From Candidatus Solincola sediminis (GTDB lineage Bacteria > Actinomycetota > Geothermincolia > Geothermincolales > RBG-13-55-18), in NCBI GenBank assembly GCA_001767605.1, contig MELM01000012.1, forward strand, positions 141,697 to 173,727: a DNA stretch of 32,031 nucleotides, read 5' to 3'. Below are positions 16,926 through 25,534 of the stretch, one piece after another. Within the stretch, counting starts at the first letter, position 1, and each line of letters starts with the position of its first letter. The notes under the pieces are model-generated. The model was not told where the DNA came from. It did no database searches and worked only from the letters and a program-made list of their open reading frames with translations. The position numbers and the translations under genes are program-made.

Positions 16926-17883
16926 AACAACGTTTTCCCCCGCTTATCTTCAAACGTGCCGTGGCCAGTATCTCCTCGACCACCTGGTTAAATGAAAGGC
17001 CGGCGGCGGCGGCGGCCTTGGGAATCAGGCTGAATTCGGTCATGCCCGGTATGGTATTTATTTCCAGGCAGTAACAGTTTTCCCGGGCATCCACCATAAA
17101 GTCCACCCTCGAAAGCCCCTCGCAGCCCATTGCGATGTGTGCGCGCAATGCGAGTCTCTGCATCCCGCGTGCAAGCTCCTCGCTTATCGGCGCCGGCACC
17201 TGGTACTCCGTCATACCCTTGTTGTATTTACATTCATAGTCGTAAATTCCCTTTTGAGAAACGACTTCCAGGACGGGAAGGACACGAGGCTCGTCTCCAA
17301 GTAAACCTACGGTCATTTCCCTTCCCTCTATGCAGCGTTCAACGAGGAGTAGATCATCATATTCGATAGCGCCGGCGAGTGCTGTCTCCAGCTCTTGAGA
17401 GTTGCGAGCGATCATTACCCCCAGTGTCGATCCTTCGCAATTGGGTTTCACAATCGACGGGAATCCGAGATCCCTCGCTATTCCCTCAGCCACCCTGGCT
17501 ACTCCCAGCGTCCTTATTTCCCTCGCCTTGACCATAACGTCCTCGGCAACAGGGATCGCGTTCGCCCGAAATATCAGTTTGGACATCGCCTTGTCTATGG
17601 CCATGGAGCTCGCCATAACACCCGAACCGATATATGGAATCGCCAATAATTCGAGTAGACCCTGGATGGTCCCATCCTCGCCCAGGCGGCCGTGTAAGGT
17701 TATAAAAGCCATATCGACTTTGTCTTGAAGCGCTACCATTTGCCCAACAACATCCTCGCCTACGTCCACGATCAGAACATCATGTCCAAGTGCCTCGAGC
17801 GCTTCGGAAACGGCCGCGCCGGATTTGAGGGATACTTCCCTCTCCCCGGAGGTGCCCCCCATTAAAACCGCCACCCGGCTCAC
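16915..17883 (-). CDS. ddl: D-alanine--D-alanine ligase
   Basis: VAVLMGGTSGEREVSLKSGAAV, HGRLGEDGTIQGLLELLAIPYIGSGVMASSMAIDK, LEINTIPGMTEFSLIPKAAAAAG; GTG start overlaps the murB stop (GTGA). Confidence 0.97.
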   Translation of the reverse strand: MSRVAVLMGGTSGEREVSLKSGAAVSEALEALGHDVLIVDVGEDVVGQMVALQDKVDMAFITLHGRLGEDGTIQGLLELLAIPYIGSGVMASSMAIDKAMSKLIFRANAIPVAEDVMVKAREIRTLGVARVAEGIARDLGFPSIVKPNCEGSTLGVMIARNSQELETALAGAIEYDDLLLVERCIEGREMTVGLLGDEPRVLPVLEVVSQKGIYDYECKYNKGMTEYQVPAPISEELARGMQRLALRAHIAMGCEGLSRVDFMVDARENCYCLEINTIPGMTEFSLIPKAAAAAGLSFNQVVEEILATARLKISGGKRCYER

Positions 17884-18815
17884 GATGATCCTCCCCCCAT
17901 ATCGCCTATCAGCTTTATCTCTTCCTCCAGTTCGATGCCTTCGCGGCTCCTAACCTCTTCCTTTATCGAATCGATTAGTTCATACACGTCTCTGGCCGTC
18001 GCCCCTCCGGTATTGACGATAAAGTTTGCGTGTTTTTCGGAGACCACGGCCCCTCCTATCCGCTTTCCTTTCAGGCCGCAGCGATCTATTAACTCTCCCG
18101 CCGATGTTCCTGCAGGGTTACGGAATATGCTGCCGGCTGACGGTTTGGCCAGCGGCTGATTCTTCTTCCTCCATCTCATTACTTCTTTACGCCGGGCTTC
18201 CAGATCGTCCTTCCCGCTATTATCAAGCTTCAGCTTAACTCTATAAATTATTTCGTTATCCTCTATATCAGTCTTTCTGTAGCCAAAGTGCATATTTTGA
18301 GCCGGCATCTGTCGATCACTAACTTCCTTGCCCTCCAATCTCAATACCGATACTTCCCGAACAGTGTCGCCTATGCTGCAACCCTGAGCCTCCGCATTCA
18401 TTCGAACCGACCCTCCGATGCTTCCCGGGATCCCCGCCAGTAATTCCAATCCCGCAAGGTCTCGTTCTATGGTCCAGGCTATGAGGCGATTCAGTTCACA
18501 TCCTGCCTCAACGTACACTTTATCTTTACCCTGCCTCTTTATTCGCTTGAACCCCTCCCCCAGAACAAGTACGATCCCGGGAAATCCGAGGTCGGAAATC
18601 AAGACATTGGAGCCATGGCCCAGCACAAAAAAATCCATCCCTGAAGAAGCAATCTCTTGCGTTATGAGCTTGAGGTCTTCTATACCCTTAGGCATGGCCA
18701 ACAAGCCGGCCGGGCCCCCAATTCGAAACGTGGTGAGATCGGCGAGAGGTTTATTCAATTGCAGGTTTCCCCGGAACCATTGCCCCAAGGCTTCCGCGAT
18801 TTCCGTGATATCCAT
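17880..18815 (-). CDS. murB: UDP-N-acetylenolpyruvoylglucosamine reductase
   Basis: TFRIGGPAGLLAMP, LAGIPGSIGGSVRMNAEAQG, KPSAGSIFRNPAGTSAGELIDRCGLKG. ATG at 18815 with GGGAGG upstream is preferred over 18896. Confidence 0.97.
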   Translation of the reverse strand: MDITEIAEALGQWFRGNLQLNKPLADLTTFRIGGPAGLLAMPKGIEDLKLITQEIASSGMDFFVLGHGSNVLISDLGFPGIVLVLGEGFKRIKRQGKDKVYVEAGCELNRLIAWTIERDLAGLELLAGIPGSIGGSVRMNAEAQGCSIGDTVREVSVLRLEGKEVSDRQMPAQNMHFGYRKTDIEDNEIIYRVKLKLDNSGKDDLEARRKEVMRWRKKNQPLAKPSAGSIFRNPAGTSAGELIDRCGLKGKRIGGAVVSEKHANFIVNTGGATARDVYELIDSIKEEVRSREGIELEEEIKLIGDMGGGSS

Positions 18816-18838
18816 CAAGGCCGCCTCCCGAACCTTCC

Positions 18839-20230
18839 TCAGCCGCAGTCTTCCGGCTTCTCGCCGCGCAGTATCCCGGCCAACTCGGACGCACATTGCG
18901 AGATGTCCCCGGCTCCCATGGTCAGAACAAGGTCTCCGGGACGCAACATCCTGGCCGCCGCCTCACCCAGCATAGACCTCTTCGGAATGTAAACCACTTC
19001 CTTTGAAGGGTCAGCTTCGAGCACGGCGTTCACTATCAATTTACCGTTGATACCGGGCAGTGGTTCCTCGCCGGCCGCGTATACATCGGTAAGGATGACG
19101 GTATCGGCACCCAGAAGCGCTTCCCCGAACTCGCGAAACAAAGCCGCGGTCCTCGAATAGCGATGCGGTTGAAACATGCAAACCAGGCGGTCGGGCCCTT
19201 CCAGCCTTGCCGCTTTTAGGGTTGTTTTCACTTCCGACGGGTGATGGGCATAATCGTCAACCAGTCGTATTCCCCCGACTTCATCGATCAGTTGATAGCG
19301 TCGCATGACACCACGGAAAGCGGCTAATGCCCTTGCGGCCGCCGCAAAATCAACATCCAGCGAAAGAGTCAGTGCAAGGGCGGCCATGGCATTGTGGACA
19401 TTATGGGATCCGGGTATCGCGAGGGTTATCCGGCCCAAAGACACTCCCTCACGAAGCACTTCGAAATTGCTCCCCCCCGCCATGAGCTTTAGATCCCTCA
19501 AGTACAGGTCGCACTGCTCACCTTCCCCGAATGTCACCTCTCTTGCCTTGCTGAAGCCGGCAAGAAGCCTGCATCCAGGATCATCCCCGGAGAGAACGAC
19601 GATACCGCCCGCCGGTGGAAGTGAAACGAAGCGCCTGAAATAATCGACAATTTCCTCGCGGCCCTCAAAGAAATCCAGGTGGTCCTCCTCGACATTGGTT
19701 ACGATCTCCGCCCAAGGATTCAAGAGCAGAAAAGAGCCGTCGCTCTCGTCGGCTTCCGCGATCAAATACTCCCCGCTTCCCGCATGCGCATTGCTGCCCA
19801 CATCGTTGAGTTCGCCGCCGATTATATAGCTGGGGTCGAGGCCGGACTCCTTCATTATCATCGCTACCATCGACGTGGTGGTCGTCTTGCCATGCGTGCC
19901 GGCCACCGCGATACCCTTCGATTCTCCCATCACCAGATTGAGCATTGCTGCGCGAGGGAGTATCGTGAGGCCCAATTCCTTCGCCCGTTTCAGCTCCCGA
20001 TTCCTTTCCGGCACAGCCGAAGAGACCACGAGGACATCCGCTCCTTCAACGTTCTCAGCCCTATGGCCTATAAAAATCCTTGCTCCCAACTCCTCGAGGC
20101 GGTGAGTATTGCGGGATTCCTTGAGGTCGGAGCCGCTGACTTCAACTCCTTTGGCCAAGAGCACGACGGCGATCGCACTCATTCCCGCGCCGCCGACGCC
20201 CACGAAATGTATCCGTTGTGAAGAGAGCAT
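18839..20230 (-). CDS. murC: UDP-N-acetylmuramate--L-alanine ligase
   Basis: IHFVGVGGAGMSAIA, GIAVAGTHGKTTTTSM, VDDYAHHPSEVKTTLKAAR. Confidence 0.98.
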   Translation of the reverse strand: MLSSQRIHFVGVGGAGMSAIAVVLLAKGVEVSGSDLKESRNTHRLEELGARIFIGHRAENVEGADVLVVSSAVPERNRELKRAKELGLTILPRAAMLNLVMGESKGIAVAGTHGKTTTTSMVAMIMKESGLDPSYIIGGELNDVGSNAHAGSGEYLIAEADESDGSFLLLNPWAEIVTNVEEDHLDFFEGREEIVDYFRRFVSLPPAGGIVVLSGDDPGCRLLAGFSKAREVTFGEGEQCDLYLRDLKLMAGGSNFEVLREGVSLGRITLAIPGSHNVHNAMAALALTLSLDVDFAAAARALAAFRGVMRRYQLIDEVGGIRLVDDYAHHPSEVKTTLKAARLEGPDRLVCMFQPHRYSRTAALFREFGEALLGADTVILTDVYAAGEEPLPGINGKLIVNAVLEADPSKEVVYIPKRSMLGEAAARMLRPGDLVLTMGAGDISQCASELAGILRGEKPEDCG

Positions 20231-21328
20231 CTACTTCTCCAATGCCATAACCATCGCCGCCAACCTCTCCGTCGCATCGGCCTTTCCTACCCTGCTCGCC
20301 GATTCGCGCATCTCCATAAGCCCGGAGCGATCCGCGAGAAGATCATCTATCTCATGGACCAGACGTTGGGCGTCCAGGTCCGCATCACTTATCACCCGGG
20401 CTCCCCCAGCCCGCTCGAGCACTGCCGCGTTGGCCTCCTGATGAGCCGCCGTGGCAAAGGGATAAGGGACGAGAATCGCGGGGCAACCGGCTGCTGCGAG
20501 TTCCGATATGGTCGACGCTCCGGCTCTGCTAACCGCAATATCCGCGCAGCCGTATACAAGATCCATGCGTTCGATGAATTCCAGCGGGCGATAGATCAAC
20601 CCCCCGATGTCCACCTTCGTCGCCTGCACTTTGAATTCCTGGTATTTGTCCCTTCCCACGGAGTGGATTATCTGAAGATCCGCCCTGTCACCCCAGAGGG
20701 GAAGCGCACCAAGCACTGCCCGGTTGATAGAGGCGGCACCCTGACTTCCGCCCAATATCGCAACGGTCGCCCTTCCCTTCTCGAGATTGAAATATTCCCA
20801 AGCGTCCTCACCTGCCTCATCATTTCGGCGGTAGTGGTAGAGGGGATTTCCGGTCAGAACAGCCTTCTTTCTCCATCCTGGAAATTTTTCGAGAGTTGCT
20901 TCGAAGGAAACTGCGAGACGGGCCGCAAAAGGCGCCAGCAAGCGGTTGGCGAGGCCCGGGATGATGTTCTGTTCGTGAATTATCAGTGGTATTCGAAGGG
21001 TCAAGCCGGCGAGGGCTCCGGGCATACTCGCATAACCACCGAAACCTACAACGACTCCCGGCCGTGGCGTTTTCATCGCACGCCGCGCCGTTAGGATGGC
21101 TCGCGGCAATGCCAGTAATGTCCAAAAGTTCGAAGGGTCGGCACTGCGTTTTAGTCCCGCAACATCAAGAGGTATGACCTTCCCCTCGAAAGCAAGGTCT
21201 TTGGATAAGGCCTTGCGGTTGAGGAAAAGCGACGCTTGTATATTCTCATGCGATTGGAGCTCTTCTGCGAGAGCCAGCAGGGGATGCAAGTGCCCCGCGG
21301 TTCCTCCCCCGCATATCGCCACGTTCAC
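20231..21328 (-). CDS. murG: Undecaprenyldiphospho-muramoylpentapeptide beta-N-acetylglucosaminyltransferase
   Basis: VNVAICGGGTAGHLHPLLALAEEL, ILGGSQGAASINRAVLGALP, VSRAGASTISELAAAGCPAILVPYP. GTG at 21326-21328 preceded by GGAGGA is the likely start; the track ATG is at 21346. Confidence 0.97.
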   Translation of the reverse strand: MNVAICGGGTAGHLHPLLALAEELQSHENIQASLFLNRKALSKDLAFEGKVIPLDVAGLKRSADPSNFWTLLALPRAILTARRAMKTPRPGVVVGFGGYASMPGALAGLTLRIPLIIHEQNIIPGLANRLLAPFAARLAVSFEATLEKFPGWRKKAVLTGNPLYHYRRNDEAGEDAWEYFNLEKGRATVAILGGSQGAASINRAVLGALPLWGDRADLQIIHSVGRDKYQEFKVQATKVDIGGLIYRPLEFIERMDLVYGCADIAVSRAGASTISELAAAGCPAILVPYPFATAAHQEANAAVLERAGGARVISDADLDAQRLVHEIDDLLADRSGLMEMRESASRVGKADATERLAAMVMALEK

Positions 21329-22808
21329 GTTTTTTCCTCCTGTCATTCGAAACGCCCGTCTCCGCTTCCTGGCGGGAAACGTTTATGAGTATACCGGCAA
21401 GGCACATACAAATCACCAATGACGAGCCGCCGTAACTGATAAAGGGAAGCGTCACGCCGGTTATAGGGAGGGCTCCGGTGGCGGCTCCCATATTTATCAA
21501 AGCTTGAATCATGATCATGCAAGTTATGGAGGTGGCGAGCAGTTTGCCCAGGCCGTCGGGCGCGCGCCGGGCAGCTCGTAAGCCAAGGATCAGGAATGAG
21601 GCGAAAAGTCCCAGTACTGCAACCGTCCCTATCAACCCTATCTCCTCCCCGATAATTGAGAAAATGAAGTCGGTATGGGCATTTGGGAGATAGAAAAACT
21701 TCTGCCTGCTCATGCCCAAACCGAGTCCGGTTACTGAGCCTGATCCAAGGGCTACCATGGATTGGATGATATGAAATCCTCCTTCCCGGGGAGCTTCCCA
21801 GGGATGAAGGAAGGCCAGGAACCGCGCTTTGCGGTAGGGGGAAGAAAAGATAAAGAGTGCGGTGAGGCCGGCTCCGGATACAGCGAGGACGGCCAGTTTT
21901 CGCAGCGGAGCTCCCGCGAGGAACAGTACAATAAATACAGAAATTGCTGCTATAAGCATGGTCCCCAGATCTGGCTCGACGAGTATCAGCGCGCAAGCCA
22001 AGCCGCTAACGAGCAGAACGGGCATCACAATCTCTTTCCACTCGTCGAGTTTGCCGCGCCGCTTGTTATAGACGTACACCGCGAGGATCAAGAGCGACAT
22101 CTTCGCGAATTCGGATGGTTGGATCACCAATGGGCCCAGCGTGATGGACCGGGTTGAACCGTATGCCTGGGAACCGAAAAATGGGACCGCCGCCAGGGCG
22201 GCGATTGCCACGCCAACCAGTACGGGCGATATCTCCGATAGGTGATGGTAGTCCAGGTAGGCCATGCAAATGAGCCCGATCAGTCCGACTCCGAACCATA
22301 TCGCCTGGCGGAGGAGAAAATAATAACTCGATCCATAGACCCTGAAGGCGGACCCTGAGCTTGCGGAAAAAATCATGACCATGCCATAAAGGAACATGAG
22401 GAGGCTAACCCCGAGGATCCAATAGCCTGTGCCCGAGAGCCCGCTCTTGGTCGCAACGGCCAGAGCGGTCGCTCTTTTTCGATCCGGTATTCTCTTTGGA
22501 AAGTCGACCACCTTACGGGAATCTGTCTGCGTCTTTCGCGCCGCCGATTTATTACGTCGAAGCCCTTCGGTCAGTAAATCCTTCTTCGCCGCCGTCTGCC
22601 TGGCCGGAGACTGCTTGCGAGAAGGTGAAGCTTGAGCGCGGCCCGCTACCCGAGCGGCTTTCTTCTGTTGAGAAGGCCGCGACTTATCCCTCGGATCTTT
22701 TTCAGGTTTGGCCCTCTCCTCGCCCTGCCGACGCCTCGCTTCGAGAAGGGCCGGCGGTGGGCGTTTTCCCTTGCCGGAGGGTTTTCTCGCGGCTGCTTCC
22801 CTACCCAT
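21246..22808 (-). CDS. ftsW: SEDS-family peptidoglycan polymerase FtsW with long basic N-terminus
   Basis: MVMIFSASSGSAFRVYGSSYYFLLRQAIWF, PSEFAKMSLLILAVYV, FIFSIIGEEIGLIGTVAVL, PFISYGGSSLVICMCLAGILINVS. ATG 22808 or 22829 is more likely than 22880, which would overlap murD by 80 nt. Confidence 0.95.
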   Translation of the reverse strand: MGREAAARKPSGKGKRPPPALLEARRRQGEERAKPEKDPRDKSRPSQQKKAARVAGRAQASPSRKQSPARQTAAKKDLLTEGLRRNKSAARKTQTDSRKVVDFPKRIPDRKRATALAVATKSGLSGTGYWILGVSLLMFLYGMVMIFSASSGSAFRVYGSSYYFLLRQAIWFGVGLIGLICMAYLDYHHLSEISPVLVGVAIAALAAVPFFGSQAYGSTRSITLGPLVIQPSEFAKMSLLILAVYVYNKRRGKLDEWKEIVMPVLLVSGLACALILVEPDLGTMLIAAISVFIVLFLAGAPLRKLAVLAVSGAGLTALFIFSSPYRKARFLAFLHPWEAPREGGFHIIQSMVALGSGSVTGLGLGMSRQKFFYLPNAHTDFIFSIIGEEIGLIGTVAVLGLFASFLILGLRAARRAPDGLGKLLATSITCMIMIQALINMGAATGALPITGVTLPFISYGGSSLVICMCLAGILINVSRQEAETGVSNDRRKKRERGDMRGRNRGALASPAGSRRRAPIA

Positions 22809-24216
22809 GCCTTTTCCCTTCTCCGCCATAGCGCTCAACCAGCGACTGGAAATGTTTTCCTCTTTGTTTATAGTTCTCATACCGATCGAAGGAAGCGCAG
22901 GCAGGGCTGAAAAGGACTACGTCACCGGACGATGCAAGGTCGGGTATTTCCTTAAAAACCTCTTCCAGCCCTTCCACTTGCCTGGTTTCTATATCCGGCC
23001 CCGCGGCCGTCAGAGCCTTTTTTATCTCCGCACCCGCCTCGCCCATGGCGTAAACGATACGGATGCCGCCCTTCCTCCGCCTTGCTTCGACCTCCTCTGC
23101 CAGTTCCTGGAAATTAAGGCCTTTGTTCCTTCCTCCCAGGATGAGGACCAGTGGTTGTTGGAAGGCACTCAGCGCTCGCATCGTGGCATGCGGGTTGGTG
23201 GCCTTGGAGTCGTTGTAGAATTCGATTCCTCCAATATCCGAGATAAATTGCAGACGATGCGCCAGGCCCTTAAAATTGCATAGACTATTTCCTACAGCCT
23301 CCGCCCCAACCCCCAGTGCCAGAGCAGCGCTTGCCGCGGCCATAGCGTTCTCCAGGTTGTGCTCGCCCGCGAGCCTTATGCTTTGTAGTTGCACTATGGG
23401 CTTTGCCTTATCTAGAAGAGATCCGGCCGGACCGATGCGGCTGAACAGGATGCCATCTCTAACGAATGTCGCAGCCGCTTCGGAGTCATGCTTGGAAAAG
23501 AAGGCTCGCCGATAAGGCGCCTTTTCGGCTGCTTCAATGCAGAGAGGGTCGTCTAAATTCGTCACCACGAGATCTCCCTCACCCTGGTTTACCCATATCC
23601 GGCTCTTGGCCTCAATGTATTCCTTCATATGATCGTGCCAATCGAAATGGTCCTCTGCGATATTCAGAAGGACAGCTACCTGGGGCCGGAAGTCTTCAAT
23701 GTATGCCAACTGGAAGCTGGAAACTTCTACCACGAGCACATCTCCCTCAAGCGCTTCCTCTACCGCCTTGACAAGTGGAAAACCGATATTGCCGGCAGCC
23801 ATCGCCGGCCTTCCCGCTTGCTGGAGGATCGCCTCGATCATGCTTACGGTGGTGGTTTTGCCGTTTGTGCCGGTCACCGCCACCACCGGTCCTTTCGCAA
23901 AGCGCCAAGCCAGTTCGATCTCGCTCCATACGGTGATGCCCAGAGACTGCGCATCTTTTAGCAAAGCGATGTTCCCAGCTACGCCCGGGCTCACAACTAT
24001 GAGATCTACATCTTCAAGCAGCCTGGAATCGTGGTGTCCCAATTCGACATCAGCCCCCGCCCGGGACAGTTCGGTCGCCACTTCCTCGACTGCGGATGAA
24101 GCAGACAGGTCGTTGACCAGCACTCGGCGGCCTTCCCGCAGCAATTTCTCTGCCGCCGCCCGGCCTGATATTCCCAAGCCCACTACTAGGGCTTTTTTTG
24201 TCATTGTCAATTCCAT
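22801..24216 (-). CDS. murD: UDP-N-acetylmuramoyl-L-alanine--D-glutamate ligase
   Basis: KALVVGLGISGRAAAEKLL, VAVTGTNGKTTTVSMIEAIL, FYNDSKATNPHATMRAL, LILGGRNKGLNF, LFSPACASFDRYENYKQRGKHF. Confidence 0.98.
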   Translation of the reverse strand: MELTMTKKALVVGLGISGRAAAEKLLREGRRVLVNDLSASSAVEEVATELSRAGADVELGHHDSRLLEDVDLIVVSPGVAGNIALLKDAQSLGITVWSEIELAWRFAKGPVVAVTGTNGKTTTVSMIEAILQQAGRPAMAAGNIGFPLVKAVEEALEGDVLVVEVSSFQLAYIEDFRPQVAVLLNIAEDHFDWHDHMKEYIEAKSRIWVNQGEGDLVVTNLDDPLCIEAAEKAPYRRAFFSKHDSEAAATFVRDGILFSRIGPAGSLLDKAKPIVQLQSIRLAGEHNLENAMAAASAALALGVGAEAVGNSLCNFKGLAHRLQFISDIGGIEFYNDSKATNPHATMRALSAFQQPLVLILGGRNKGLNFQELAEEVEARRRKGGIRIVYAMGEAGAEIKKALTAAGPDIETRQVEGLEEVFKEIPDLASSGDVVLFSPACASFDRYENYKQRGKHFQSLVERYGGEGKRHG

Positions 24217-24274
24217 GCCTCTATTTCTGTACCTTCACTTAACCGGAGAACTCAATATTAGAAATACGGCCCTC

Positions 24275-25294
24275 CTAGATTCGGCCTACATAGTTTATAT
24301 AGAAGAATATGAAGCCAATGCCGACCATGAACCCTGCTACAATCCAGAATCGTATAAGTGTCGTTTCCTCCGACCATCCTTTCAACTCGAAGTGATGATG
24401 GAGGGGTGCCATTCTGAAGACCCTTTTCCGCGTCATCTTGAAAACCGCCACCTGTATCATCACCGAGAGCGCCTCCAATGCGAATAGGCCCCCCAGTATC
24501 AACAGGAGCAATTCCGTCTTCGACAGTATGGCCACCGCGGCCAGGGCGCCCCCCAAGGCCATGGAACCGGTATCTCCCATGAATATCTGAGCGGGAGGAG
24601 CATTCCACCACAGGAAGCCGATACAGCTTCCCATCACCGCCCCGGAAAATATCGCTATATCCAAAGCCGCCCGCACGTGATGATAAAGGAACTGGTGGTT
24701 GCGGAACTGAGTGAAGGCAATAAGTATATAAGCGGTCATCACCAGCGCTCCGGTTCCCGAAGCCAGACCATCAAGCCCATCCGTCAAGTTGACGGCGTTG
24801 GTTGTCCCGATGATCATGAGAAAGACCAGTAGATAATAAAAGGGCCCGAGTTCTATTGAAAATGAATCGGTGCGAAAAAAATACAGCTTGGTAGAGACCC
24901 CGAACTGCTGCGTCGCTAGATATGCGAGGGCTATCGAGATAACCAACTGCCAGAAGATCTTCGTCCGCGCCTTTATCCCCAGCGATCTCGAATAGCGGAG
25001 CTTTGTGTAATCATCAGCGAAGCCCAGAAGGCCGCACCCGAGCAGCACAAAGGCTAACGCGAACCCCGTTCCCGCCTGCGGCTTGACGGACATTAGCATG
25101 AAACCGATTAAAGCGGAAATGATAATCAGGATCCCGCCCATGGTCGGGGTCCCTCTTTTCGCAAGGTGGGCTCTCGGCCCATCCTCCCGTATGAATTGTC
25201 CTATTCCCCGCTTCCTCAGCCATTTTATTAGCCATGGCATCCCAAAAATACAGATAACCAAGCTGATGAGCAGGGCGCCCATTACCCTGAACAA
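24275..25294 (-). CDS. mraY: Phospho-N-acetylmuramoyl-pentapeptide-transferase
   Basis: REDGPRAHLAKRGTPTMGGI, LGFADDYTKL, NAVNLTDGLDGLASG, MGDTGSMALGGAL, LHHHFELKGWSEETTLIRFWI. TTG start with GGAGGAAGCCC upstream. Confidence 0.98.
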   Translation of the reverse strand: MFRVMGALLISLVICIFGMPWLIKWLRKRGIGQFIREDGPRAHLAKRGTPTMGGILIIISALIGFMLMSVKPQAGTGFALAFVLLGCGLLGFADDYTKLRYSRSLGIKARTKIFWQLVISIALAYLATQQFGVSTKLYFFRTDSFSIELGPFYYLLVFLMIIGTTNAVNLTDGLDGLASGTGALVMTAYILIAFTQFRNHQFLYHHVRAALDIAIFSGAVMGSCIGFLWWNAPPAQIFMGDTGSMALGGALAAVAILSKTELLLLILGGLFALEALSVMIQVAVFKMTRKRVFRMAPLHHHFELKGWSEETTLIRFWIVAGFMVGIGFIFFYINYVGRI

Positions 25295-25372
25295 GGGCTT
25301 CCTCCTTCTCCGCCGCTCCCGGATTCAGACTTGTCATTTGATTGAGGAGCGATCATGTTGCTCCGGGCCGCC

Positions 25373-25534
25373 GTGACGCGGTTCATGAATAGGATCTGCA
25401 CTGAGAGTGACGGGGCGACGCGCCGTCAAGGCGTGCGACTGAGGCGTACTCTGCGAGTACGTCGCAGAGAGCATAACGCAGCCGACGGGGATGCAGCGTC
25501 GCTCGAATGCGATCGTATTCATGAATCGCGGCAC
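25373..25534. mobile_element. Candidate ~162-bp MITE-like or structured element with 24-nt imperfect terminal inverted repeats
   Basis: Left end GTGACGCGGTTCATGAATAGGATC (25373-25396) vs reverse complement of right end GTGCCGCGATTCATGAATACGATC (25511-25534): 21/24 identical. Internal inverted repeats include GCGACGC/GCGTCGC, CCGTC/GACGG and CTCTGCGA-GTACG-TCGCAGAG. Confidence 0.6.

Noticed and set aside
18651-18665. GAAGCAATCTC match in murB
   Set aside because: Only 11 nt shared with the ftsQ-ftsZ repeat and inside conserved coding sequence; chance match.
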